Assembly: GCF_038900055.1 (NCBI RefSeq)
Contig: NZ_JBBMQM010000001.1
Location: 3,658,001 to 3,722,000 of the forward strand
Direction of reading: 5' to 3'
Source: Henriciella sp. AS95
GTDB taxonomy: Bacteria; Pseudomonadota; Alphaproteobacteria; Caulobacterales; Hyphomonadaceae
DNA: 64,000 bases
In this document: piece by piece, positions 26,864 to 34,920 of the stretch
Position numbering within the stretch: the stretch's first letter is position 1
How the letters are laid out: every line of letters starts with the position of its first letter
Position numbers and translations under genes: made by a program
The notes under the pieces: model-generated
The model's input: the letters and a program-made list of their open reading frames with translations, nothing else
The model's database searches: none
What the model was told of the DNA's origin: nothing

Positions 26864-27484
26864 CTATTCCACTTCAGGGGTCGGTTCGGTTTGAGGCGCG
26901 CGCACATCGTTTGCGAGGTCCTCAAAGATATCTTTGTTGCTTCGTTCGCAGCGTTTGACCGGTTCAGCACGGCTCATGCTGACGCCCATACCAAGCCCGC
27001 GGGCCGTCCAGCACCGGTTGAAGACAGAGCAGTAGCAGATCTCGACATCCAGCTCGCTCCAGGCTGCGGCGGCGACATTGCGCTGCTCAAGCGTCACTTC
27101 CCCACGCGGCCAGTCGACACGCAGCGGGGTGATGGTATCGCCTGGCGCAACGGCTCGTCCGATAAGGCTTGACCAGGATTGCTGATAGCCGGGTGGGAAC
27201 GCCGCCGCATATGGCGCAAGCGTTTCAACCGGCTCTCCGTCCTTGAGCATGTCGACCCGCTCGATCAATGCCGGCCCGACGCCGCTATTGGTGAGCCTGA
27301 TGCCCATTGAAGACGTCTCTGCGGTCGCGGAAACAAAGCCTTCGATCTGGACGACCGGAAAGACCGCACCATGCTGCTGGGCGCGCATGACGCGGCCCTG
27401 GTCCCAGGCAATGAAGACCGCGATCGCGCTGGTGAGCACCGCGCAGACCGCAATCAACATCTCAGCTTTGTTGCCGTTTCCCAT
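26864..27484 (-). CDS. Unrecognised membrane-anchored protein between pheS and pheT
   Basis: 206 aa, no family recognised. One N-terminal membrane helix (about 9-28, MLIAVCAVLTSAIAVFIAW) precedes a soluble domain that reads as mostly beta (about 40-150), with VVQIEGFVSATAETSSMGIRLTNSGVGPALIERV. Four cysteines sit near CYCSVFNRCW and KRC (about 150-180). The tail is acidic and proline-rich. It starts 12 bases after the pheS stop with a GGAG site and ends three bases before pheT, so it sits inside the phe operon. The context does not require a role in tRNA charging. Codon use looks like its neighbours. Confidence 0.75.
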   Translation of the reverse strand: MGNGNKAEMLIAVCAVLTSAIAVFIAWDQGRVMRAQQHGAVFPVVQIEGFVSATAETSSMGIRLTNSGVGPALIERVDMLKDGEPVETLAPYAAAFPPGYQQSWSSLIGRAVAPGDTITPLRVDWPRGEVTLEQRNVAAAAWSELDVEICYCSVFNRCWTARGLGMGVSMSRAEPVKRCERSNKDIFEDLANDVRAPQTEPTPEVE

Positions 27485-27496
27485 CTCTCTGGCTCC

Positions 27497-28570
27497 CTAA
27501 CTCAGGCCGCCGGAGACGCTGGGCGACAGCCATGGCCGGAAGCCATAGTGACGGGTCCAGCCGGCATCGGCTTCGAAGTATGGGCGAAGGTCCGGCATGC
27601 CGTATTTCAGCATGGCGAGACGGTCGATACCCATGCCGAAGGCAAAGCCCTGATACTCGGTCGGATCGATGCCGCAATTTTCCAGCACGTTCGGATGAAC
27701 CATGCCGGAGCCGAGGATCTCCATCCAGCTGTCGCCGGCGCCGATCTCGATGCTTTCGCCGACCTTGGTGTATTTCACGTCCATCTCGGCCGATGGCTCG
27801 GTGAACGGGAAGAAGTGTGGGCGGAATCGGGCCTCGACATCGGCGACCTCGAAGAATTCGCGCACGAAGTCGATCAGGCAGCCCTTGAGGTGGCCCATAT
27901 GGATATTCTTCTCGATCACCAGGCCTTCGACCTGATGGAACATTGGCGTGTGGGTCGCGTCCCAGTCATTGCGGTAGACGCGGCCAGGCACGAGGATGCG
28001 GATCGGCGGCTTGGTGCTTTCCATCACGCGCACCTGCACGGGGCTGGTATGGGTGCGCAGGACTTTCGGTGCCGCGCCCTGTTGCGGATGGAAGAAGAAG
28101 GTGTCGTGGGTCTCGCGCGCGGGGTGGCCTTCAGGGAAGTTCAGCGCGGTGAAATTGTGCCAGTCATCCTCGATGTCCGGGCCTTCAGCGACGGTGAAGC
28201 CCATGTCGCCGAAGATGGAGGCGACTTCCTCAAAGACCTGCATGACCGGGTGAAGGCGGCCCGATGGCGCAACGCGCGGCGGCAGCGTCATGTCGATGCG
28301 CTCGGTCTGGAGTTTTTTCTCCAGCTCGGCTTCTTCAAGCTCTGCCTTGCGCGCCTCGACGGCCTGCTGGACGCGGTTTCTGAGGCCGTTGAGCGCGGGG
28401 CCCATGGTCTGGCGTTCCTCAGGGCTCATGCCGCCCAGGGTCTTCATCAGGCCGGAGATGCGGCCCTTCTTGCCGAGTTCGGCGACGCGTACGGCGTCAA
28501 GCGCTGCAAGATCGCCTGCAGCAGCGACAGCGCCAAGCGCCTCTTTCTCGATCGTTTCAATGTCGGACAT
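27497..28570 (-). CDS. pheS: Phenylalanine-tRNA ligase alpha subunit
   Basis: 357-aa catalytic chain of PheRS. The N-terminal coiled-coil arm (about 1-90, with [17 protein letters not shown]) is followed by the class II synthetase core with motif 2 ([23 protein letters not shown]) and motif 3 ([22 protein letters not shown], about 310-331). The family N-terminus supports the ATG at 28570. That ATG lies only three bases after the U-tract of a terminator hairpin; the only purine-rich ribosome site (GGGG) is inside the hairpin's 3' arm, so expression probably depends on leader folding. Confidence 0.96.
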   Translation of the reverse strand: MSDIETIEKEALGAVAAAGDLAALDAVRVAELGKKGRISGLMKTLGGMSPEERQTMGPALNGLRNRVQQAVEARKAELEEAELEKKLQTERIDMTLPPRVAPSGRLHPVMQVFEEVASIFGDMGFTVAEGPDIEDDWHNFTALNFPEGHPARETHDTFFFHPQQGAAPKVLRTHTSPVQVRVMESTKPPIRILVPGRVYRNDWDATHTPMFHQVEGLVIEKNIHMGHLKGCLIDFVREFFEVADVEARFRPHFFPFTEPSAEMDVKYTKVGESIEIGAGDSWMEILGSGMVHPNVLENCGIDPTEYQGFAFGMGIDRLAMLKYGMPDLRPYFEADAGWTRHYGFRPWLSPSVSGGLS

Positions 28571-28573
28571 ATG

Positions 28574-28617
28574 AAAAAGCCCCGTTGGGTTAGTCCATAC
28601 GGGGCTCTTCCGCCCCG
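28574..28617 (-). promoter_or_regulatory. Terminator with competing hairpin in the rplT-pheS leader (attenuator-like)
   Basis: On the minus strand AGCCCCGT (28606-28599) pairs with ACGGGGCT (28585-28578) followed by TTTTT, an intrinsic terminator ending just before the pheS ATG. The same GCCCCG (28605-28600) can instead pair with CGGGGC (28617-28612) six bases upstream, which would prevent the terminator. No leader peptide rich in Phe codons is seen upstream of it. It either ends the ribosomal-protein operon or controls entry to pheST. Confidence 0.65.
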
Positions 28618-28667
28618 CATTGCGGTCGGAATTAGCGGAGAAATGCTAAAAGCGAAACTGTCTTGGC

Positions 28668-29030
28668 TTACGCCAGTGCGCCCTTGGCCTTCTCCACCAG
28701 GGCACCAAAAGCTTCCGGTTCGCGCACGGCGAGGTCAGCCATCACCTTGCGGTCCACCTCAATGCCAGCCTTGTTGAGGCCGTCGATGAAGCGCGAATAG
28801 GTCAGGTTTTCGTCAATCTCGCGGACAGCGGCGTTGATGCGCTGGATCCAGAGCGAACGGAAGGTGCGTTTCTTCTGCTTGCGGCCGATATAGGCATACT
28901 GACCGGCTTTCCAGACAGCGGCGTGGGCCGTGCGGAACGTATTCTTGCGGCGGCCATAATAGCCTTTGGCGGCCTTGATGATCTTCTTGTGGCGGGCGTG
29001 TGCCGGCACTTTGTTACGTGAACGGGGCAT
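28668..29030 (-). CDS. rplT: 50S ribosomal protein L20
   Basis: 120-aa L20 with the full signature: [30 protein letters not shown] at the start (compressed), [27 protein letters not shown] (about 35-60) and a C-terminal RNA-binding half. Binds 23S rRNA early in 50S assembly. It follows rpmI by 52 bases in the conserved infC-rpmI-rplT order. L20 represses this operon in other bacteria; no obvious operator copy was checked here. Confidence 0.97.
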   Translation of the reverse strand: MPRSRNKVPAHARHKKIIKAAKGYYGRRKNTFRTAHAAVWKAGQYAYIGRKQKKRTFRSLWIQRINAAVREIDENLTYSRFIDGLNKAGIEVDRKVMADLAVREPEAFGALVEKAKGALA

Positions 29031-29082
29031 GAAAGCCTCCTGCTAGTCGTGTTCGGTTCGAGTTCTTGAAAATGCCTGGCGC

Positions 29083-29283
29083 TTAAAGGCCGTAGGGCAG
29101 ATACTTCTTGACGCGGGCTTCATCTGCCTTGGCAACCGGCTTGGTGCCGCGGTTCTGGCGGATGTATTTCGCATTGTGGCTGATCAGGCGGTGACGCTTG
29201 CCAGCGACGCCGTGCTTGATCTTGCCAGTCGCCGTGAACTTGAACCGCTTCGCAGCGGCCTTCTTGGTCTTCATCTTCGGCAT
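29083..29283 (-). CDS. rpmI: 50S ribosomal protein L35
   Basis: 66-aa L35 from the ATG at 29283, which has an AGGAG site seven bases upstream; an upstream in-frame extension is not L35-like. The family sequence [36 protein letters not shown] and the end KKYLPYGL are clear. It lies upstream of rplT, but it is separated from infC by about 650 bases that contain a gene on the opposite strand. Confidence 0.97.
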   Translation of the reverse strand: MPKMKTKKAAAKRFKFTATGKIKHGVAGKRHRLISHNAKYIRQNRGTKPVAKADEARVKKYLPYGL

Positions 29284-29527
29284 TTCGATCTCCTGTAGGG
29301 GCCTCAAAGGACCCGCTGTCTTGTCGTTCATGAGCCTGCAGGCATGCCGTTTTCGGCCCGTAGTGCTCGGAAGTTGGCGCTTATGACGGAAAGGCGGGGT
29401 GAAATCAAGACCGCGAAGTGAGTCAGGATGCCGTAAACAGGCCTATCATTGGCGCACCGAAACACGCCTCTTCAACAGGCCTGCGAATGCTGCTCTAAAT
29501 CGCTTCGCTAATCGGGAGGTTTTACCC

Positions 29528-29860
29528 ATGCGTTTTTACTTGCGCCCCGTCCTGCTCGCCAGTCTTCTCTTAGCGGCCTGCAGCGAGCCCCTGACAAAAA
29601 CAGAAACGCTCGCCGAGGCCTGCTTCATGGACCAGATGGGCACACGGAAGATGTGCAACTGTATGGCCAGCGCCGCAAATCAACGCCTCGACCCGGAGGT
29701 GTTTGACATGTTCGTCACCATGGGCACCCACGCCCCGGACGACGACAGCGAAGAGATGCGCGAGGCTCGCGAAACGGCAGCGAGCATGACGCCCGCACAG
29801 CAACAGCAGATGCAGGCCTTTATGGCTGCTGCTATCGATCTGTGCGGACTGCGCATGTGA
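29528..29860 (+). CDS. Small lipoprotein, unrecognised
   Basis: 110 aa from the ATG at 29528, with a GGGAGG site seven bases upstream. A clear lipoprotein signal ends LLLAAC (Cys18). The mature part has four further cysteines: AEACFMD, KMCNCMAS and a C-terminal LCG, which could form disulfides or bind metal; MTPAQQQQMQAFM is a helical segment. No family was recognised. It is transcribed against, and between, infC and rpmI, which are normally adjacent, so it looks like an insertion into the ribosomal operon. Confidence 0.78.
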   Translation: MRFYLRPVLLASLLLAACSEPLTKTETLAEACFMDQMGTRKMCNCMASAANQRLDPEVFDMFVTMGTHAPDDDSEEMREARETAASMTPAQQQQMQAFMAAAIDLCGLRM

Positions 29861-29911
29861 TCGTACCAAGAGGTCGTGCCGAATGGTGAGGCTTTCACCA
29901 GACATACGACG

Positions 29912-29937
29912 CTCGTAAGGTCGCGAGACCTTAACGA
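29912..29937. terminator. Hairpin at the infC 3' end
   Basis: AAGGTC-GCGA-GACCTT is a perfect stem that extends through CTCG/CGAG with small bulges. It covers the infC stop and lies about 50 bases after the convergent lipoprotein gene. No U-run follows on either strand, so termination is possible but unproven. Confidence 0.4.
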
Positions 29938-30473
29938 GGTGCCATCACCATGGTCATCTGGCGGCCTTCGAGCTTTGGCTCGAGTTCGACCTTGGCGACC
30001 TCGTCAAACTCTTCCTTGACGCGCTGGAGCAATTCCATGCCGAGATGCTGGTGAGCCATTTCGCGGCCGCGGAAGCGGAGCGTGACTTTCACCTTGTCGC
30101 CCTCTTCGAAGAAGCGCGTCATCGAACGGGTCTTCACCTCATAGTCATGGGTGTCGATGTTCGGGCGCATCTTGATTTCTTTGAGCTCAGCGGACTTCTG
30201 CTTTTTCTTGGCAGCCGCTTTCTTCTTCTGCTCTTCGTAGCGAAGCTTGCCATAGTCGACAATCTTGCAGACCGGGGTCTCCTGGTTGGGTGAAACTTCG
30301 ACAAGATCGAGGCCTGCTTCCTGGGCAGCATCAAGCGCGGCCGACAGCGGCATCACACCTTGTTTTTCACCACTCTCATCGATGAGCAGCACCTTGTCTG
30401 CCCGGATATCCCTGTTAACGCGCGGTCCTGTGTCTCTTTTGGACGGCGGGGCCGCATGAGGTCTACGTGCTAT
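29931..30473 (-). CDS. infC: Translation initiation factor IF-3, AUA start
   Basis: 180-aa IF3, which proofreads initiator tRNA and start codons on the 30S subunit. The first in-frame ATG/GTG would cut into the conserved N-domain ([14 protein letters not shown]). Upstream, the frame continues through [26 protein letters not shown], typical of alphaproteobacterial IF3, back to an ATA codon at 30473-30471 preceded by AAAGGAG with seven bases spacing. The resulting length equals that of E. coli IF3. A rare AUN start is the known basis of infC autoregulation. The C-domain (about 95-175) contains [13 protein letters not shown] and ends MTMVMAPR. Confidence 0.93.
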   Translation of the reverse strand: MARRPHAAPPSKRDTGPRVNRDIRADKVLLIDESGEKQGVMPLSAALDAAQEAGLDLVEVSPNQETPVCKIVDYGKLRYEEQKKKAAAKKKQKSAELKEIKMRPNIDTHDYEVKTRSMTRFFEEGDKVKVTLRFRGREMAHQHLGMELLQRVKEEFDEVAKVELEPKLEGRQMTMVMAPR

Positions 30474-30532
30474 GGCTCTTCTCCTTTGTTAGCCTAAATG
30501 ACGCTTCTATATGCCGATTTTCGGCACAATTT

Positions 30533-31567
30533 TCAAGATTGGCTGTCTTCTGCGGATGCTGGAATACGGTCCAGCATCCTGACAGCCTGCCAGACATCGC
30601 GAACGCTGAGCTGATCGAGGGTTTCAGCTTCGCAAATAATGATCTGGCTGCCGCGAGGTGCGGCCTTGGCCGGGTCGCTCTCACTTGTGGCAAAAAGTGC
30701 AACGCCCGGACATCCGGAAAGTGCCGCCATATGCATCGGCCCGGTGTCATTGCCAACCGCGAATCGTGCATTTTCTGCAAGTGCCACAATCTGAAACAGG
30801 TTGGTCCGGGTCACGATATTGCGGCAGCGCGGCTCGATTCGGTTGATTTCGACAGCCAGTTCAGACTCCGATTTGCCGCCCAGAATGACCGGGGTGACCC
30901 CCGCATCGGCAATGTGTTTGGCAAGCCCGCCATAATTCTCCACCGGCCAGCGCTTGGCGCTCCTGTGCTCTGATGCGCCTGGAATAAGCAGCGCGTATGG
31001 ACCATTGATGCCAAAATATTGCGGCGTGAGCGACGGCTTGTTGCCTTGCGATCGCTGCACAAAGCTCATGTCCGGCATGGGCGGCCAGCCGTCTTTGGAG
31101 TCGCTTTTGCCGAGACCGGCAATTTCCAGCTGCTCGCCTAGCCGGTCGATGGAATGCAAGTCACCGCGATGGGGCGTATCGTGATAATAGGAAGCCCCTT
31201 CGACATTGCCTGACCAGAGTGGACCTTTCGAGAAACCGAGGCTCAGCGCCTTGAAGTAATTGCCGGTCCGCCCGGAGGTCTGCAGGTCATAGACGACATC
31301 GTACTTGGCGTTCTTCATACGCTTCAGCAGATCGCGCGTCGCTTTCACGCCCTTGGGTCGCCCATCTGTCTCGATGTGCTGGAAGAAGCCGGTTGCCTTG
31401 GCGAGTTCGGCAAAGGGCGGCGTCGTCAACAGCGTCATCACGGCCTTCGGGTGATGACCGCGTATGGCACGCATAGCGCCAAGCGCCAGGACGAAATCTC
31501 CCAGCGCGCTAAGCTTTATGACGAGGACGCGCTTTGCGTCCGCGCCGGGGTTCTTGGTCGATCCCAA
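30533..31567 (-). CDS. Family 9 glycosyltransferase (heptosyltransferase-like)
   Basis: 344-aa GT9 enzyme of the GT-B fold, the family of ADP-heptose:LPS heptosyltransferases. Visible are the N-terminal VLVIKLSALGDFVLALGAM (about 14-32), a donor-site block LIPGASEHRSAKRWPVENY and the C-terminal FAVGNDTGPMHMAALSGCPGVALF (about 265-290). The start is a TTG; it lies two bases past the upstream glycosyltransferase stop, with GAGG in that gene as ribosome site. Likely role is LPS core or envelope glycan synthesis. infC follows in the same direction. Confidence 0.88.
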   Translation of the reverse strand: MGSTKNPGADAKRVLVIKLSALGDFVLALGAMRAIRGHHPKAVMTLLTTPPFAELAKATGFFQHIETDGRPKGVKATRDLLKRMKNAKYDVVYDLQTSGRTGNYFKALSLGFSKGPLWSGNVEGASYYHDTPHRGDLHSIDRLGEQLEIAGLGKSDSKDGWPPMPDMSFVQRSQGNKPSLTPQYFGINGPYALLIPGASEHRSAKRWPVENYGGLAKHIADAGVTPVILGGKSESELAVEINRIEPRCRNIVTRTNLFQIVALAENARFAVGNDTGPMHMAALSGCPGVALFATSESDPAKAAPRGSQIIICEAETLDQLSVRDVWQAVRMLDRIPASAEDSQS

Positions 31568-31569
31568 AC

Positions 31570-32754
31570 CTATTTGACCTCGTGCGTCTCCGACAGGCGC
31601 TTATAGACGTCAAGTGTGGCGGCTTGAAGCCCCCGTTTGGAAAACCGTTCCTGCACGTGCTGACGGCCCGCTTCCCCCATGCCGGCCCTGCCCTGCGGGC
31701 CCAGCTGCAGGATCGCCCGGATCGAGGCTGCCAGATCGGCGGCGTTGCCGGGTTCTGCCCGTGAACCGGTCGTACCCTCAATGACGATTTCCTTCTGCCC
31801 GCCATGGTCGGCAACAATAACCGGCTTGCCCATGGCGGATGCTTCAGCGGCGACGCGGCCGAACGCTTCGGGCCGCGTGGAGGGGGCAAGAACGATATCG
31901 CTGACGGCATAGGCGGCGGCCATATCTTCGCAATGGCCGACAATCTTCACTGAGCCACCCAGTTCGGCCGCGATGATCCGGTCTTCCAGCGCGTCGACAT
32001 AGGAGGACCGGCCCTGAGCATCGCCAGCCAGCACGAGAAGCAGCTTGACCCGCTCGGCGCCTGACAGGCTCTTCATGGCATCAATGGCGACCTTCTGGCC
32101 TTTCCACTCTGTGAGGCGGCCTGGCAGCAACAGGATCAGGCGTTTTTCGTCCGCGCCAATTTCCCATTGCTCACGGATGGCCTGCTTGCGCTCATCGCTG
32201 ACGGCGCCGGCATCGAATTCCTCGAAATCGACCCCACGCGGAATGGTCACCATCTTCTCGCGCGGCGTTTCATGGACGCTGCGGACATGGGCGGCGGTCC
32301 ATTCGGAATTGGCGATAACGAGGTCGCCGCGCGCCATGATGGAATTGTATTTGCGCTTCATGCCGGACACGCCGGAATAGGCGCCGTGATAGGTGGTGAC
32401 GAAGGGAATGCCAGCCTGCCTGGCGGCCCAATAGGCACTCCAGGCCGGGGCTCGGGAGCGGGCATGGATGAGATCAATGGACTGGGCCGTGATCAGACGG
32501 GCGAGTTTGCCGGCGTTCAGCTTCACGGTCAGCGGGTTCTTCGAGCTGACATTGAGCTCGATATTCAGCCCGCCAAGACGCTCCAGCTGCGGTACGAGGC
32601 GTCCCCCCTCGCTGACGACGATCGCGCGGCCCCCGGCTTCGATGATCGCTTCAGCGACTTCGATCGTGGTTCGCTCGGCGCCGCCGGCATGGAGGTCGGG
32701 TATGACCTGGAGGATGGTTTTGCCGCTCATATCGGGCAGCTTGATCGCACTCAT
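31570..32754 (-). CDS. Family 4 glycosyltransferase
   Basis: 394 aa from the ATG at 32754; a longer frame upstream does not look coding. GT-B fold with N-terminal TILQVIPDLHAGGAERTTIEVAEAI (about 12-36) and the C-terminal donor-binding E-x7-E region: APSTRPEAFGRVAAEASAMGKPVIVADHGG (about 290-320). These enzymes add nucleotide-sugar donors to envelope polysaccharides or lipids. It is two bases ahead of the GT9 gene and forms an envelope-glycan pair with it. Confidence 0.9.
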   Translation of the reverse strand: MSAIKLPDMSGKTILQVIPDLHAGGAERTTIEVAEAIIEAGGRAIVVSEGGRLVPQLERLGGLNIELNVSSKNPLTVKLNAGKLARLITAQSIDLIHARSRAPAWSAYWAARQAGIPFVTTYHGAYSGVSGMKRKYNSIMARGDLVIANSEWTAAHVRSVHETPREKMVTIPRGVDFEEFDAGAVSDERKQAIREQWEIGADEKRLILLLPGRLTEWKGQKVAIDAMKSLSGAERVKLLLVLAGDAQGRSSYVDALEDRIIAAELGGSVKIVGHCEDMAAAYAVSDIVLAPSTRPEAFGRVAAEASAMGKPVIVADHGGQKEIVIEGTTGSRAEPGNAADLAASIRAILQLGPQGRAGMGEAGRQHVQERFSKRGLQAATLDVYKRLSETHEVK

Positions 32755-32906
32755 GCGCGCTATCTCTTTATACTTCAACGCAACAGCCACTGGTGGACTC
32801 CAGCTTATTCGGCCTCCCCGCCGCTGGGTTGGCTGTAAGCCTATCCGACGCAAAGGCAAAGCCTGCTGCTTGACTTCACATGCAGAGCGTTGGAGGCCAT
32901 TGCATC

Positions 32907-33659
32907 ATGAGCACACTTCAGTTTGCTGGCCCGGATGGTCGGCGCCTCGCCTATCGCAAGTCTGACGGCCCATCCGGGCTGACCTTCGTCTGGCTGTCAG
33001 GGTTCAAGTCCGACATGCAAGGCACAAAAGTCATTGAACTCGAAACCTGGGCAAAATCGAGCGGACACGGCTTTCTGGCCTTCGACTATTCGGGCCATGG
33101 CGAGTCCGGTGGCAAATTCGAGGATGGAACGATCAGTTCATGGCGCGAGGATGCGCTGGCCGCGATTGCAGAGCATACCAGCGGCGATCTGGTGCTAGTC
33201 GGCTCCAGCATGGGCGGCTGGATGGCGTTGCTGTCTGCGCTGGCCATGCCCGAGCGGGTGAAAGGCCTCGTCCTGATCGCGCCCGCGCCCGATTTCACCG
33301 AGAAGCTGATGTGGCCGGAGTTTTCTGCCGAGGCTCAGGCCGAAATTATGGAGAACGGCCTGCATTTGCGGCCGTCAGACTATGGTGAGCCCTACCCGAT
33401 CACCAGGGCGCTGATCGAAGACGGCAAGACCTGGTCGCTGCTGGATGGGCCGATCGAATTTGAAGGGCCTGTCCGCATCCTGCAGGGCATGGAAGACCCG
33501 GATGTGCCGTGGAAACATGCCGAGCGGCTTGTCGAGACAATGACGACGAGTGATCTCGTCTTCACGCTGATCAAGGATGGCGATCACAGGCTGTCACGCC
33601 CGCAGGATATCGAGCGGCTGAAGACAGTGTGTGCGGAGATTGCGGGCGCTGTCGCCTAG
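32907..33659 (+). CDS. Alpha/beta hydrolase (ABHD10/thioesterase-like)
   Basis: 250 aa from the ATG at 32907, with GGAGG ten bases upstream. Unlike the regulator at 9.2-10.9 kb, this hydrolase is intact: nucleophile elbow [13 protein letters not shown] (GSSMG), acid in GMEDPDVPW and histidine in [21 protein letters not shown] (about 54-64) is the usual loop. The closest remembered type is the ABHD10 / palmitoyl-protein-thioesterase-like group; the substrate is unknown. The stop overlaps the convergent dnaJ stop by four bases. Confidence 0.87.
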   Translation: MSTLQFAGPDGRRLAYRKSDGPSGLTFVWLSGFKSDMQGTKVIELETWAKSSGHGFLAFDYSGHGESGGKFEDGTISSWREDALAAIAEHTSGDLVLVGSSMGGWMALLSALAMPERVKGLVLIAPAPDFTEKLMWPEFSAEAQAEIMENGLHLRPSDYGEPYPITRALIEDGKTWSLLDGPIEFEGPVRILQGMEDPDVPWKHAERLVETMTTSDLVFTLIKDGDHRLSRPQDIERLKTVCAEIAGAVA

Positions 33660-34825
33660 TTCGGGCGCTGCTGGTCTTCGCCGGTGACGCCGTCCCAGAA
33701 CTTCTTGACGCGGCCGAGGAAGCCTTCGCTTTCCGGGTTGCAGTCGGCGCAGGAGAGCTCGCAGAATTCCTGAAGCAGCTCTTTCTGGCGGGCAGAAAGG
33801 TTGCGCGGGGTTTCGACGATCATCTCGACAAACAGGTCACCGCCCTGGCCTGAACCGCGAAGGCTCGGCATGCCTTTGCCGCGCAGGCGGAGCTTGCGGC
33901 CCGTCTGAGCGCCTTCAGGCACGGTCACCTTGGCGCGGCCGCCGTCTATGGTCGGGATTTCGATCTCGCCGCCAAGCGCTGCGGTCACCATTGGGACGGG
34001 TGCGGGGCAATAGAGGTTCGGGCCGTCGCGTTCAAAAATATCATGCTCGGCGACATCGACGAAGATATAGAGGTCGCCCTTGGGGCCGCCATGCAGGCCG
34101 GGTTCGCCTTCACCGGAGAGGCGGATGCGCATGCCACTTTCGACACCGGCCGGGATTTTCACCTGCAGCTTGCGGTCTTCGCGGACCTGACCGGCGCCAT
34201 GGCAGGTCTTGCAGGGTTTGGAGATGACCTTGCCGCGGCCAGAGCAGCGCGCGCAGGTGCGCTCCATCGTGAAGAAGCCCTGAGTGGCGCGCACGCGGCC
34301 AGCGCCTGAACAGGTGGGACAGGTTTCAGGGCTTGTGCCGGGCTCTGCTCCAGAGCCGTCACAGGCCTCACATTCGACCGCTGCCGGCAGGCTGATTTCA
34401 GTATCCTTGCCGGTGAACGCATCTTCGAGGCTGATCTCGAGGTCATAGCGAAGGTCATTTCCGCGCGCAGGGCCATTGCGACGGCGTCCACCGCCAAAGC
34501 CGCCACCGCCGCCAAAGACCTGGCTGAAAATGTTCTCGAAGATGTCGCCCGGATCCATATTGCCGAACGGATTGCCGCCGCCAGGGCCGCCTGCGCCGCC
34601 TTCAAAGGCCGCATGGCCAAACCGGTCATAGGCCGCGCGCTTTTCAGGGTCGGACAGGATGGCATACGCCTCGCCGACTTCCTTGAACTTGGCTTCGGCC
34701 TCTTCATCGCCCGGGTTCTGGTCGGGGTGGTATTTAAGGGCGAGTTTGCGATAGGCGCTTTTCAGCGTCTTGCCGTCTGCGTCTTTCGCGACGCCCAATT
34801 GCTCGTAATAACAAATTTTGCTCAT
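33656..34825 (-). CDS. dnaJ: Co-chaperone DnaJ
   Basis: 389-aa type I Hsp40. J domain (about 3-70) with the HPD triad in [12 protein letters not shown], a Gly-rich stretch (about 76-110), the zinc-binding domain with four repeats ([32 protein letters not shown], about 150-215) and the substrate-binding C-terminal domains. It stimulates DnaK. Unusual are a Cys at position 5 ([10 protein letters not shown], where Asp is common) and two cysteines near the end ([10 protein letters not shown]). dnaK is not in the window. Confidence 0.95.
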   Translation of the reverse strand: MSKICYYEQLGVAKDADGKTLKSAYRKLALKYHPDQNPGDEEAEAKFKEVGEAYAILSDPEKRAAYDRFGHAAFEGGAGGPGGGNPFGNMDPGDIFENIFSQVFGGGGGFGGGRRRNGPARGNDLRYDLEISLEDAFTGKDTEISLPAAVECEACDGSGAEPGTSPETCPTCSGAGRVRATQGFFTMERTCARCSGRGKVISKPCKTCHGAGQVREDRKLQVKIPAGVESGMRIRLSGEGEPGLHGGPKGDLYIFVDVAEHDIFERDGPNLYCPAPVPMVTAALGGEIEIPTIDGGRAKVTVPEGAQTGRKLRLRGKGMPSLRGSGQGGDLFVEMIVETPRNLSARQKELLQEFCELSCADCNPESEGFLGRVKKFWDGVTGEDQQRPN

Positions 34826-34876
34826 GGCAGTGGTCTGAAGTTCCCGCTGTTTGGCATTCAGACGTGAAATTGGGGG

Positions 34877-34904
34877 GCCCCGCGCCTCTATGCAAGGGCG
34901 GGGC
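34877..34904 (-). terminator. Hairpin between gltB and dnaJ
   Basis: GCCCCGC (34877-34883) and GCGGGGC (34898-34904) form a seven-base GC stem 17 bases after the gltB stop on the minus strand. No U-run follows, so it may only partly separate gltB from dnaJ. Confidence 0.5.
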
Positions 34905-34920
34905 TACATCCGCTTAGGGT

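Noticed and set aside
28618-28667. Phe-rich leader peptide for pheST attenuation
   Set aside because: No ATG-started short frame with clustered Phe codons lies upstream of the hairpins; the only ATG (28620) overlaps pheS and reaches Phe codons only at the terminator U-run.
27371-28777. 468-aa open frame on the plus strand
   Set aside because: It is antisense to pheS and the 206-aa gene, with no domain, signal or ribosome site of its own.
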